From Pseudomonas lurida (GTDB taxonomy: Bacteria > Pseudomonadota > Gammaproteobacteria > Pseudomonadales > Pseudomonadaceae), in contig NZ_JAAMRE010000004.1 in the NCBI RefSeq assembly GCF_013522705.1, positions 124,001 to 188,000 on the forward strand: a stretch of 64,000 nt of DNA, given 5' to 3'. The notes beneath the pieces were generated by a model. It ran no database searches, was not told the DNA's origin, and was given only the letters and a program-made list of their open reading frames with translations. Of the stretch, positions 19,778 to 30,360 are shown in pieces; within the stretch, counting starts at the first letter, position 1; each line of letters begins with the position of its first letter. Both the position numbers and the translations under genes were made by a program.

Positions 19778-20211
19778 GGCTGCATCGCCACACGAAAGCG
19801 CTCATCGAAGTCTTCGGCCAATTGCGCCAGGCTCACCTGGCCCAGGCGCTGCAGCAGCAGCGCCTGGGCCTGTTCGAAGGCATCCGTCAGTGCCGCGTTC
19901 ACCGCTTGTTCCACCAGGCATTCAGGGTGGTCGGTAGACAGCCCGATGGCAAATATCGACGGCGTGCCGAGGGCGTTATGAATGTCCAGCAAGGTGATCT
20001 CATTTAAAGGCCTGCCCAGGGTCCAGCCGCCCTGATGGCCCTTCTCGGAACGCACATAGCCCTTGTCCTTGAGCAGCCCCAACGTGCGACGCACCACCAC
20101 CGGATTGGTGCCGAGCATCTTTGCGATGGTCTCCGAGGTGGCGCGCTCGTCGTGGCGACCCATGTGGATCAGCACATGCAGCATGCGCGATAGCCGCGTG
20201 TCGTTTCTCAT
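19774..20211 (-). CDS. Rrf2-family transcriptional regulator
   Basis: A 145-residue winged-helix regulator (MRNDTRLSRMLHVLIHMGRH; recognition region NPVVVRRTLGLLKDKGYV). It has a single Cys (C98, in HPECLVEQ) and lacks the three-Cys cluster site of IscR/NsrR, so an Fe-S cluster is unlikely and a thiol switch is possible. It is divergent from the flavoprotein gene at 20357, which it probably regulates through the 145-base intergenic region. Confidence 0.85.
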   Translation of the reverse strand: MRNDTRLSRMLHVLIHMGRHDERATSETIAKMLGTNPVVVRRTLGLLKDKGYVRSEKGHQGGWTLGRPLNEITLLDIHNALGTPSIFAIGLSTDHPECLVEQAVNAALTDAFEQAQALLLQRLGQVSLAQLAEDFDERFRVAMQP

Positions 20212-20274
20212 TGATCAGCCCCAAGGTGGAATGGGTCGAAAGTATCCTTCGTAACCTGAAAAGTTGCGAGATGC

Positions 20275-20304
20275 TTGACGCTCTATTTTCATGTAACTTA
20301 TGGT
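20275..20304 (+). promoter_or_regulatory. Sigma-70-type promoter of the flavoprotein gene
   Basis: TTGACG (20275-20280), 18-base spacer and TATGGT (20299-20304) lie 52 bases before the ATG. Two CATG words flank the -10 region and could be part of a regulator site, perhaps for the divergent Rrf2 protein. Confidence 0.45.
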
Positions 20305-20356
20305 GTGTCATGAAAGCGCCCGGATACCCGAGTGCATCTGACACGAGGCCATACTC

Positions 20357-21241
20357 ATGATCTACGACGTCATTATCGTTGGCGGCAGCTATGCCGGCTT
20401 GTCCGCAGGCCTGCAACTGGCGCGGGCGCGGCGCACTGTACTGGTGATTGATGCGGGTCAGCGGCGCAACCGATTTGCCGCCACTTCTCACGGTTTTCTG
20501 GGGCAGGACGGCCAGGCGCCCGACGTTATCGCCAATGCCGGCCGCAGCCAGTTAATGGCGTATCCGACCGTCAGCTGGGTGCAGGACAGTGTGATCCAGG
20601 CCGACGCTCACGCGGGCGGTTTGCGCTTGCGCACTCAGTCGAACGGCGAGTTCAGCGCGCTGCGGGTGATCCTTGCCACCGGCGTGGTCGACGAATTGCC
20701 CGCCATCGACGGCCTGGCGCAGCGTTGGGGCAAGCGGGTGTTCCATTGCCCGTACTGTCACGGTTATGAGCTGGACCAAGGCCGCATCGGCGTATTGGCA
20801 ACGTCTGCCCTGGCGATGCACCACGCGTTGATGCTGCCGGATTGGGGCACCACCACCCTGTTTACCAATGGGGTGTTCACACCCGATGCCGAGCAGCAGG
20901 CGCAGTTGGAGCGCCGTGGCGTGCGTGTGGAACCCACGAGGGTGAGTCGCATCAGCGGTGAACACGCGGACCTTGAGTTGGTTGACGGTCGGGTGATCCA
21001 GATGGACGGCATCTTTACCCAGTCCCGCACCCGGATCAGCCCATTGGCCGAGCAGTTGGGGTGTGAACGTATCGACGGTCCCTCCGGTCCTTATCTGTTG
21101 ACCGGTGAGACCCGCCAGACCTCCGTGACCGGGGTGTTCGCCTGTGGTGACCTGTCCCTGGCCGCCGGTTCGGTGGCGTTGGCGGTGGGCGAGGGCGTGC
21201 GCGCCGGGGTGGGCGCGCATGTTTCGTTGATCAACGGTTGA
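20357..21241 (+). CDS. Thioredoxin-reductase-like FAD-dependent oxidoreductase
   Basis: A 294-residue flavoprotein with N-terminal FAD motif VGGSYAGLSAG, redox-active pair C131-PYC134 and C-terminal FAD segment TGVFACGDLS. It resembles TrxB but is shorter, and the second dinucleotide-binding region lacks a clear NADPH-type GGGNSA motif, so the electron donor may differ from classical TrxB. Divergent placement from an Rrf2 regulator suggests a role in thiol or redox stress. Partner protein unknown. Confidence 0.82.
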   Translation: MIYDVIIVGGSYAGLSAGLQLARARRTVLVIDAGQRRNRFAATSHGFLGQDGQAPDVIANAGRSQLMAYPTVSWVQDSVIQADAHAGGLRLRTQSNGEFSALRVILATGVVDELPAIDGLAQRWGKRVFHCPYCHGYELDQGRIGVLATSALAMHHALMLPDWGTTTLFTNGVFTPDAEQQAQLERRGVRVEPTRVSRISGEHADLELVDGRVIQMDGIFTQSRTRISPLAEQLGCERIDGPSGPYLLTGETRQTSVTGVFACGDLSLAAGSVALAVGEGVRAGVGAHVSLING

Positions 21242-21337
21242 AGCCAGGGCGCCAAGGGTGATTTTGTTCAATACTGCCGCGCGCGCACCTTTTATCGTGA
21301 TGCCCTGTTTATGTACCTTCATGAAAAGGGAACCACC

Positions 21338-21925
21338 ATGAGCCTGATCATTTCCATGGCCGCCTTCGCGCTCGCCACCTCCATCACGCCTGGCCCGGTC
21401 AATGTGGTGGCGCTCAGTTCCGGCGCGCGGTTCGGGTTTGTCGCCAGCCAGAAGCACGTGTTCGGCGCCGCGGTCGGGTTCACGTTGCTGCTGGTGCTGA
21501 TCGGCCTGGGCCTGCACGAGGTGCTGCAGCGCTGGCCGGTCCTGACCCAGCTGATCCAGTGGGGCGGCGTAGTGTTCCTGCTGTACATGGCCTGGAAACT
21601 GGCGGTGGACGACGGGCGCCTGGATGCCCAGGGCAGTGCGACGGCGCCATCGATGCTCTATGGCGCGATCATGCAGTGGCTCAACCCCAAGGCCTGGCTG
21701 GCGTGTGTGGCGGGCATGGGCTTGTTCGTAGCAGACGGCGATGCGGCCCAGGTCTGGATATTCGCCGCGCTTTACCTGGTGATCTGCTATCTGTCGGTGG
21801 CGTGCTGGGCTTATGCCGGCACTTTTCTGCGCCGTTACCTGGGCAACCCCCGCGGCGTGCGGGTGTTTAACCGTTCAATGGCCGCGTTGCTGGTGGCCAG
21901 TGTGGGTTATTTGCTGATGGCATGA
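21338..21925 (+). CDS. LysE/RhtB-family translocator
   Basis: A 195-residue inner-membrane exporter with about six hydrophobic segments and the family signature SITPGPVNVVALSSGARFG near the N-terminus; QWLNPKAW is also typical. It likely exports an amino acid or similar metabolite. ATG 21338 has AAGGGA upstream; an in-frame ATG at 21311 would add nine residues. Its last 59 bases overlap the 3' end of the convergent AraC gene. Confidence 0.85.
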   Translation: MSLIISMAAFALATSITPGPVNVVALSSGARFGFVASQKHVFGAAVGFTLLLVLIGLGLHEVLQRWPVLTQLIQWGGVVFLLYMAWKLAVDDGRLDAQGSATAPSMLYGAIMQWLNPKAWLACVAGMGLFVADGDAAQVWIFAALYLVICYLSVACWAYAGTFLRRYLGNPRGVRVFNRSMAALLVASVGYLLMA

Positions 21926-22742
21926 GCCGGTCGCGGTATTGGCCTGGCGTGGCGGCGAAATGTTGTTTGAAAGCGCGCTGGAAGTGGGCCTGGTCGGCGA
22001 AGCCGGCGGCAAGCGCCACGTCGGCGATCAGCTCGCCCTGGCGCAGTTGGTTGCGCGCAAACTGGATACGTTGGTTGACCAGGAACGCGTGAGGCGTCAG
22101 CCCGTAATACTGCTTGAATGCGCGGATCAGGTACGACGGCGACAGCTGCGCCGCCAGGCAGATGTCTTCCAGTTTCAACGCCTGGGTGCAGTGCGCGCGA
22201 ATGTACTCGGCCGCACGCTCCAGCTTGTGGTTGACCTCGCGCATCGGCGTCGGCGACGGGTTCAGGCGTTGCTGCACATCGCTGAAGTAGCTCACCAGCG
22301 CACTCTGCTTTTGCAGGTGTTCGGCCTGTTCATCCACCAGTGTGCGGTACAGCGCCAGCAGGCCACGATACAGCAGCGGGTCGCGGGTATAAGGCGTATC
22401 GAACGGCCGATAACCCTGGTCGGTGCTGAAACCCAATTGGTATTGCAGGTCGGTGAGCCAGGGCGTGTCGATGTACAGCATCCGGTAGGACCACGGCTCG
22501 TTGGCGATAGGATTGCAGGCGTGCACATCGCCTGGGTTCATTAACACCACGGTGCCGGCGCTGATCTCAAAGGTCTCGGCGCCGTAATGGTAATAGCTGC
22601 GCCCGGCGGTGATCGCGCCGATGGAAAAATGCTCGTGGGCGTGCCGCGCGTAGGTGACTTTGCGCCCGTCGGCAATGGCACGAGCCTCAATGAACGCCAG
22701 TGCGGGGTCTCGCCAGAAAAATGGAGCGGTTGCAGCCGTCAT
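21867..22742 (-). CDS. AraC-family regulator
   Basis: A 291-residue regulator with an N-terminal cupin ligand domain (HAHEHFSIGAI, GTVVLMNPGDVHACNP) and a C-terminal double helix-turn-helix (LKLEDICLAAQLSPSYLIRAF; ADVALAAGFADQAHFQRAFK). This architecture commonly sits beside LysE exporters and senses the exported amino acid. The C-terminal 20 codons overlap the LysE gene in antisense. The start follows AGGAG on the minus strand. Confidence 0.87.
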   Translation of the reverse strand: MTAATAPFFWRDPALAFIEARAIADGRKVTYARHAHEHFSIGAITAGRSYYHYGAETFEISAGTVVLMNPGDVHACNPIANEPWSYRMLYIDTPWLTDLQYQLGFSTDQGYRPFDTPYTRDPLLYRGLLALYRTLVDEQAEHLQKQSALVSYFSDVQQRLNPSPTPMREVNHKLERAAEYIRAHCTQALKLEDICLAAQLSPSYLIRAFKQYYGLTPHAFLVNQRIQFARNQLRQGELIADVALAAGFADQAHFQRAFKQHFAATPGQYRDRLMPSANNPHWPPATRPLNG

Positions 22743-22790
22743 AAGCAGTTCTCCTGCGGGCGCACATCGAAAACAGTGGACCGCATTCCG

Positions 22791-24392
<1,602 letters not shown>

Positions 24393-24393
24393 C

Positions 24394-25413
24394 TCATTTC
24401 CTCGGGTCGAAGGCATCGCGAGCGGACTCGCCGATAAACACCAGCAGACTCAACATGATCGCCAGCACGGCAAAGGCGCTCATGCCCAGCCACGGCGCCT
24501 GCAGGTTGGATTTGCCCTGGGCCACCAATTCGCCCAGCGACGGTGAGCCGGCGGGCAGGCCAAAGCCAAGGAAGTCCAGGGCGGTGAGGGTGCCGATGGC
24601 GCCGGTAAGAATGAACGGCATAAAGGTCATGGTCGACACCATGGCATTGGGCAGGATGTGGCGGAACATGATCGCGCCGTTCTGCATGCCCAGCGCCCTT
24701 GCCGCGCGCACGTATTCCAGATTGCGCCCGCGCAGGAACTCGGCGCGCACCACGTCCACCAGGCTCATCCACGAAAACAGCAGCATGATCCCCAGCAGCC
24801 ACCAGAAGTTAGGTTGCACGAAACTGGCGAGGATGATCAGCAGGTACAGCACCGGCAACCCGGACCAGATCTCCAGGAAGCGTTGCCCGGCCAGATCGAC
24901 CCAGCCGCCGTAGAAACCCTGCAACGCCCCGGCGATCACGCCGATAATCGAGCTGAGCACGGTCAAGGTGAGGGCAAACAGCACCGACACCCGAAAGCCG
25001 TAGATGACCCGCGCCAGCACGTCGCGGCCCTGGTCATCGGTGCCCAGCAGGTTGACCGACGACGGCGGCGCGGGAGCAGGCACCTTGAGGTCGTAGTTGA
25101 TGCTCTGGTAGCTGAACGGAATCGGCGCCCACAGGGTCCAGGCGTCCTTGGCCTTGAGCAGTTCCTGGATATACGGACTCTTGTAGTTGGCCTCCAGCGG
25201 GAATTCGCCGCCGAACGTGGTCTCGGGGTAGCGCTTGAGTGCGGGGAAATACCAGCCGCCGTCGTAGTGCACCGCCAGCGGTTTGTCGTTGGCGATCAGC
25301 TCCGCGCCCAGGCTGAGCACGAACAGCGTCAGGAACAGCCACAGCGACCACCAGCCACGCTTGTTGGCCTTGAACCGTTCGAACCGGCGGCGATTGAGGG
25401 GGGACAGGTTCAT
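24394..25413 (-). CDS. yejE: Peptide ABC importer permease (NppC/YejE)
   Basis: A 339-residue permease of the DppC/YejE type: one N-terminal helix (WWSLWLFLTLFVLSLGAEL), a large periplasmic loop, then five helices with the EAA-like ATPase-contact loop YVRAARALGMQNGAIMFRHI. It forms the inner-membrane channel with YejB. ATG 25413 (MNLSPLNRRR) lies one base after the yejB stop; an upstream in-frame start at 25473 lies inside yejB. Confidence 0.92.
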   Translation of the reverse strand: MNLSPLNRRRFERFKANKRGWWSLWLFLTLFVLSLGAELIANDKPLAVHYDGGWYFPALKRYPETTFGGEFPLEANYKSPYIQELLKAKDAWTLWAPIPFSYQSINYDLKVPAPAPPSSVNLLGTDDQGRDVLARVIYGFRVSVLFALTLTVLSSIIGVIAGALQGFYGGWVDLAGQRFLEIWSGLPVLYLLIILASFVQPNFWWLLGIMLLFSWMSLVDVVRAEFLRGRNLEYVRAARALGMQNGAIMFRHILPNAMVSTMTFMPFILTGAIGTLTALDFLGFGLPAGSPSLGELVAQGKSNLQAPWLGMSAFAVLAIMLSLLVFIGESARDAFDPRK

Positions 25414-25414
25414 C

Positions 25415-26488
25415 TCAATGCTCCCGGCTGGCAAAGTCGATGCGCGGATCGACCAGGGTGTAGGTGAGGTCACCGATCAGTTTCACGATCAGCCCCAGCA
25501 GGGTGAAAATAAACAGCGTGCCGAATACCACCGGGTAATCGCGGTTGATCGCCGCTTCGAAACTCATCAGGCCCAGGCCGTCCAGGGAGAAAATCACCTC
25601 CACCAGCAACGAGCCGGTGAAGAAAATCCCGATGAACGCCGAGGGGAAACCGGCGATCACCAGCAGCATCGCGTTGCGAAATACATGGCCATAGAGCACG
25701 CGGTGGTTGGTCAGGCCCTTGGCCTTGGCGGTGATCACGTACTGCTTGTTGATCTCGTCGAGAAAGCTGTTTTTGGTGAGCAGGGTCATGGTGGCAAAGT
25801 TACCGATCACCAGCGCCGTGATCGGCAATGCCAGGTGCCAGAAATAATCGAGGATCTTGCCGCCCCAGCTCAACTCGTCAAAGTTGTTGGAGGTAAGGCC
25901 ACGCAGCGGGAACCAGTCGAAATAGCTGCCGCCGGCGAACACCACGATCAGCAGGATCGCAAACAGGAACGCCGGGATCGCATAGCCGACGATGATCGCC
26001 GAGCTGGTCCACACGTCGAAATGGCTGCCGTGCCGCGTGGCCTTGGCGATCCCCAGTGGGATCGATACCAGGTACATGATCAGCGTGCTCCATAGCCCGA
26101 GGGAGATGGACACCGGCATTTTTTCCTTGATCAGATCGATGACCTTGGCGTCCCGGAAGAAGCTGTCGCCGAAATCCAGGCGCGCGTAGTTCTTGATCAT
26201 GATCCACAAGCGTTCCGGCGCCGACTTGTCGAAGCCGTACATCTTCTCGATTTCCTTGATCAGCGCCGGGTCCAGACCCTGGGCGCCACGGTAACTGGAG
26301 CCGGCTACCGCGACCTCGGCGCCGCCGCCGGCGATCCGGCTGGTGGCGCCCTCAAAGCCTTCGAGCTTGGCGATCATCTGCTCCACCGGGCCTCCGGGGG
26401 CGGCCTGGATAATGACGAAGTTGATCAGCAGGATCCCGAACAGCGTCGGGATAATCAACAGCAGGCGGCGAATGATATAGGCCAGCAT
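25415..26488 (-). CDS. yejB: Peptide ABC importer permease (NppB/YejB)
   Basis: A 357-residue permease of the DppB/YejB type ([20 protein letters not shown]) with six predicted helices and the EAA-like loop [20 protein letters not shown]. Like other YejB proteins it has an extended loop after the first helix. Its ATG directly follows the TGA of the second binding-protein gene (TGAATG), indicating coupled translation. The Npp/Yej systems import peptides and peptide-nucleotide antibiotics such as microcin C. Confidence 0.93.
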   Translation of the reverse strand: MLAYIIRRLLLIIPTLFGILLINFVIIQAAPGGPVEQMIAKLEGFEGATSRIAGGGAEVAVAGSSYRGAQGLDPALIKEIEKMYGFDKSAPERLWIMIKNYARLDFGDSFFRDAKVIDLIKEKMPVSISLGLWSTLIMYLVSIPLGIAKATRHGSHFDVWTSSAIIVGYAIPAFLFAILLIVVFAGGSYFDWFPLRGLTSNNFDELSWGGKILDYFWHLALPITALVIGNFATMTLLTKNSFLDEINKQYVITAKAKGLTNHRVLYGHVFRNAMLLVIAGFPSAFIGIFFTGSLLVEVIFSLDGLGLMSFEAAINRDYPVVFGTLFIFTLLGLIVKLIGDLTYTLVDPRIDFASREH

Positions 26489-28324
26489 TCAATTGCCTCC
26501 GCTCGCCGCTTCGGCGCTCGTCTGGGGGACCGATGGCACGGCGGGGGGTACGTTGGGCTTGCTCCACCAGGTGGATACGCCAACATCGTACAGCGGCGAC
26601 ACTTTGGGATGACCGAGGTGGTTCCAATAGGCCACGCGGAACGTCTTGATGTGCCAGTTTGGAATCACGTAGTAGCCAAATTGCAGCACTCGGTCCAGTG
26701 CCCTGGCGTGAGCGATCAGGCTGTCACGGGAGTCGGAATCGATCAGCGCCTCCACCAATTCGTCGACCGCCGGGTCTTTGAGGCCCATGTAATTGCGGCT
26801 GCCCGGCTTGTCGGCACTGGTGGATTTCCAGAACTCGCGCTGCTCGTTACCTGGCGACGAGGATTGCGGAAAACTGCCCACCAGCATGTCGAAGTCCCGC
26901 GAACGCAGGCGGGTGACGAACTGCGACACGTCCACTCGGCGAATCACCAGGTCGATACCCAGGTCGGCCAGGTTGCGCTTGAACGGCAGCAGGATGCGTT
27001 CGAACTCGGTCTGGGCCAACAGGAATTCGATGGTCACCGGTTTGCCGGTGGTGTCGACCATCTTGTCGTCGACGATTTTCCAGCCGGCCTCCTGCAAGAG
27101 TTGGTAGGCCTCGCGCTGCTGGGCGCGAATCATCCCGCTGCCGTCGGTTCTGGCCGGTTCGAACGCTTCGGTAAACACCTGCGGCGGGATTTTATCGCGC
27201 AGCGGTTCGAGAATTTTCAATTCGTCGGGGCCGGGCAGGCCGGTGGCAGCCATGTCGGAGTTTTCGAAATAGCTGCGGGTGCGCGTGTAGGCGCCGTTGA
27301 ACAGCTGCTTGTTGCTCCATTCAAAGTCCAGCAGCAGGCTGATGGCCTTGCGCACTCGCACATCCTGGAACATCGGCTTGCGTGTGTTGAACACGAAGCC
27401 CTGCATGCCGGTGGGGTTGCCGTTGGGGATTTCTTCCTTGATCAGGCGGCCTTGCGCCACGGCGGGCACGTTGTAGGCGTTGGCCCAGTTCTTCGCGCTG
27501 AACTCCGACCAATAGTCGAATTGCCCGGCCTTGAGCGCCTCCAGGGCCACCGTCGCATCGCGGTAATAGTCAGTGACGCGTTGGTCGAAGTTGTACAGGC
27601 CCTTGTTGATCGGCAGGTCTTTACCCCAGTAGTCCTTGACGCGCTCATAGCGTACCGAGCGTCCGGCGTTGACCTCCGCCACTTTGTAGGGGCCGCTGCC
27701 GAGGGGGAACTCCAGGTTGCCTTTGTTGAAGTCCCGCGTGGCCCACCAGTGCTTGGGCAATACCGGCAACTGGCCGAGGATCAGTGGCAGTTCGCGGTTA
27801 TTGGTGCGCTTGAACTTGAACAGTACCCGCAGCGGGTCCTCGGCGATCACTTCGTCGACATCGGCATAGTAAGTGCGGTAGAGCGGGGTGCCGTCCTTGA
27901 TCAAGGTCTGGAAACTGAACACCACGTCGTCGGCGCGCATGGGGTGGCCGTCGTGGAAACGTGCCTCGGGGCGCAGGTAGAAGCGCACCCAGCTGTTGTC
28001 CGGGGCCTTTTCGATTTTGCCGGCCACCAGGCCGTACTCAGTGAAGGGCTCGTCCAGGCTCTGGGTGGCCAGGGTGTCGTAGATCAGCCCGATATTGTCG
28101 GCGGGCACGCCTTTGCTGATAAACGGGTTGAAACTGTCAAAACCGGACAGGCTCGATTCGCGGAACGTGCCGCCCTTGGGGGCGTCGGGGTTGACGTAAT
28201 CGGTGTGCTTGAAGTCCGCCGGGTATTTCGGCGGCTCGTTGTACAGAGTCAGCGCATGTTGCGGCGCGGCATGGGCTGCGGTGCACAGCAACAGGCTGGC
28301 GAGTGCAGTACGCAAGTACATCAT
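26489..28324 (-). CDS. nppA2: Peptide-binding protein of the Npp/Yej importer (second copy, NppA2-like)
   Basis: A 611-residue family 5 periplasmic binding protein with a signal peptide (MMYLRTALASLLLCTAAHA). Typical segments are DYVNPDAPKGGTFRESSL, FYLRPEARFHDGHPM and LGSGPYKVAEV. The ATG overlaps the stop of the paralogous gene before it (ATGA). It may deliver a different peptide range than its neighbour. The frame is open further upstream, but only as antisense/overlap of the first copy. Confidence 0.9.
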   Translation of the reverse strand: MMYLRTALASLLLCTAAHAAPQHALTLYNEPPKYPADFKHTDYVNPDAPKGGTFRESSLSGFDSFNPFISKGVPADNIGLIYDTLATQSLDEPFTEYGLVAGKIEKAPDNSWVRFYLRPEARFHDGHPMRADDVVFSFQTLIKDGTPLYRTYYADVDEVIAEDPLRVLFKFKRTNNRELPLILGQLPVLPKHWWATRDFNKGNLEFPLGSGPYKVAEVNAGRSVRYERVKDYWGKDLPINKGLYNFDQRVTDYYRDATVALEALKAGQFDYWSEFSAKNWANAYNVPAVAQGRLIKEEIPNGNPTGMQGFVFNTRKPMFQDVRVRKAISLLLDFEWSNKQLFNGAYTRTRSYFENSDMAATGLPGPDELKILEPLRDKIPPQVFTEAFEPARTDGSGMIRAQQREAYQLLQEAGWKIVDDKMVDTTGKPVTIEFLLAQTEFERILLPFKRNLADLGIDLVIRRVDVSQFVTRLRSRDFDMLVGSFPQSSSPGNEQREFWKSTSADKPGSRNYMGLKDPAVDELVEALIDSDSRDSLIAHARALDRVLQFGYYVIPNWHIKTFRVAYWNHLGHPKVSPLYDVGVSTWWSKPNVPPAVPSVPQTSAEAASGGN

Positions 28325-30150
28325 TGGGCTTTCTCCGAAGCTTTCAGCCACCACGCGCTCAGGCCCAGGCTGTAGGGCGGCGTGGTGACAAAGGCGAACC
28401 GGTTGCGGTAGGCCAGGCGATGATAGTTGAGGTACCAGTTGGGAATGCTGTAGTGCTGCCACAGCAGCACCCGGTCCAGGGCGCGGCCGGCGGCCAATTG
28501 TTCGTCGCGGGTCTGCGCCGCCAGCAGTTGTTCCAGCAGGTGGTCGACCACAGGGTTGGCGATGCCGGCGTAGTTCTTGCTGCCCTTGATCGCGGCCTGG
28601 CTGGAGTGGAAGTACTGCCACTGTTCCAGGCCGGGGCTCAAGGTCTGGTTGAGGGTGATGAGGATCATGTCGAAGTCGAACTGATCCAGGCGCTGCTTAT
28701 ACTGGGCGCGGTCGACGGTACGCAGGTGCGCATCGACGCCGATGCTGATCAGGTTCTCGATATAAGGTTGCAGAATCCGTTCCAGGTTCGGGTTGACCAG
28801 CAGAATCTCGAAACGCAGCGGCTGCCCCTCCTTGTTGAGCAGGCGTTGGCCGGACAGTTTCCAGCCGGCCTCGCCCAGCAACGCCAGGGCACGCCGCAAG
28901 GTCTCGCGGGGGATGCCGCGCCCATCGGTCTGGGGCAGGCTGAAGGGCTGAGTAAACAGACTGGCTGGCAACTGTTCGCGGTAGGGCGAGAGCATCAGCC
29001 ATTCATGACCCACCGGCACGCCAGTCGCTGCGAACTCGCTGTTGGGGTAGTAGCTCAAGGTGCGTTTGTAGGCGCCGCTGAACAGGGTGCGGTTGGTCCA
29101 CTCGAAGTCGAACATCATCCCCAGGGCTTCACGTACCTTGACCTGGCTGAAGGTCGGGCGTCGTGTGTTCATGAACAGACCCTGGCTCTGGGTCGGGATC
29201 TGGTGGGCGATCTGCGCCTTGATCACGTCGCCGCGGTTGACCGCCGGGAAGGTGTAGCCATTGGACCAGTTCTTGGCCTGGTGCTCGATATAGATGTCGA
29301 ACTCGCCGGCCTTGAACGCTTCGAAGGCGACATCGCTGTCGCGGTAGAACTCCACGTCGACCTTGTCATAGTTGTAGAAGCCCCGGTTAACCGGTAGGTC
29401 CTTGCCCCAGTAATCCTTGACCCGTTCGAACACCAGTTGCCGGCCTGGCGTAACCTTGCTGATACGGTACGGCCCGCTGCCCAGCGGGGGTTCGAAGGTG
29501 GTGGCCTTGAAGTCGCGGTTCTTCCAGTAATGCTGCGGCAACACCGGCAGCTCGCCCAGGCGCAGGATCAGCAACGGGTTGCCCGCGCGCTTGAACACAA
29601 AGCGGATTCGGTGAGGGTTGAGCACATCCACCCGCGCAACTTCCTGCAGATTGGTGCGGTATTGCGGATGGCCCTCGGTGAGCAGTGTGCGATAGGAAAA
29701 CGCCACGTCATCGGCGGTGATCGGTTTGCCGTCATGGAAACGTGCTTCCGGGCGCAGATTGAACACCACCCAGCTGCGGTCCTCGCTGTACTCCACCGAT
29801 TGCGCAATCAGGCCATAGCTGGAAGTGGGTTCATCGCCGGACGGCGCGTATTGGCCGGTGCCGACCATCAACGGCTCGTTGAGCTCATTGATACCATATT
29901 GCGAGAAATTGGGCGTGGAAACCGGGCTTGAGCCCTTGAACGTGTAGGGATTGAGCGTATCGAAGGTGCCAAACCCCATCACCCGCAGGGTGCCGCCTTT
30001 GGGCGCCGCAGGGTTTACCCAGTCGAAGTGGGTGAATTTGGCCGGGTACTTGAGCGTGCCGAACTGCGCGTAACCGTGGCTTTCGGTAATCGTCGCGTTG
30101 GCAGCAAAGCTCAAGGCCAGACTTATTAGTAGAAGGAGGGGACGCTTCAA
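28321..30150 (-). CDS. nppA1: Peptide-binding protein of the Npp/Yej importer (first copy, NppA1-like)
   Basis: A 609-residue periplasmic binding protein, paralogous to the next gene along its whole length (shared DWVNPAAPKGGTLR, LRPEARFHDGKP, LGSGPYRI, RVKDYWGKDLPVNRG). Signal peptide MKRPLLLLISLALSFAANA. It is first of the npp operon nppA1-A2-B-C-D; the two-receptor arrangement matches the P. aeruginosa NppA1A2BCD system for peptidyl-nucleoside antibiotics. A REPIN sits between it and mltD. Confidence 0.9.
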   Translation of the reverse strand: MKRPLLLLISLALSFAANATITESHGYAQFGTLKYPAKFTHFDWVNPAAPKGGTLRVMGFGTFDTLNPYTFKGSSPVSTPNFSQYGINELNEPLMVGTGQYAPSGDEPTSSYGLIAQSVEYSEDRSWVVFNLRPEARFHDGKPITADDVAFSYRTLLTEGHPQYRTNLQEVARVDVLNPHRIRFVFKRAGNPLLILRLGELPVLPQHYWKNRDFKATTFEPPLGSGPYRISKVTPGRQLVFERVKDYWGKDLPVNRGFYNYDKVDVEFYRDSDVAFEAFKAGEFDIYIEHQAKNWSNGYTFPAVNRGDVIKAQIAHQIPTQSQGLFMNTRRPTFSQVKVREALGMMFDFEWTNRTLFSGAYKRTLSYYPNSEFAATGVPVGHEWLMLSPYREQLPASLFTQPFSLPQTDGRGIPRETLRRALALLGEAGWKLSGQRLLNKEGQPLRFEILLVNPNLERILQPYIENLISIGVDAHLRTVDRAQYKQRLDQFDFDMILITLNQTLSPGLEQWQYFHSSQAAIKGSKNYAGIANPVVDHLLEQLLAAQTRDEQLAAGRALDRVLLWQHYSIPNWYLNYHRLAYRNRFAFVTTPPYSLGLSAWWLKASEKAQ

Positions 30151-30244
30151 GTCAGAGATCCGATCCAGGCGGCTTGGGCTTTATGATCGGTACAGTAACA
30201 GCTTGTTCCGGTTGGAAAAAGACAGTCGCAAACACTGGAGAGCA

Positions 30245-30336
30245 ATGTGGGAGGGGGCTTGCCCCCGATGTTGGTGTGTCAGCCAGTGAATCCGGTGACT
30301 GGCACACTGCCATCGGGGGCAAGCCCCCTCCCACAT
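30245..30336. repeat. REPIN: inverted pair of REP sequences
   Basis: GTGGGAGGGGGCTTGCCCC begins near 30247 and its inverted copy (ATCGGGGGCAAGCCCCC, then TCCCAC) ends near 30335. The roughly 42-base spacer is itself partly self-complementary (GTGTCAGCCAGT with ACTGGCACAC), so the whole element can fold into one long hairpin. It fills the gap between nppA1 and mltD. Confidence 0.9.
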
Positions 30337-30360
30337 GGGTTCTGCGGCGTTCTTCAGGCG

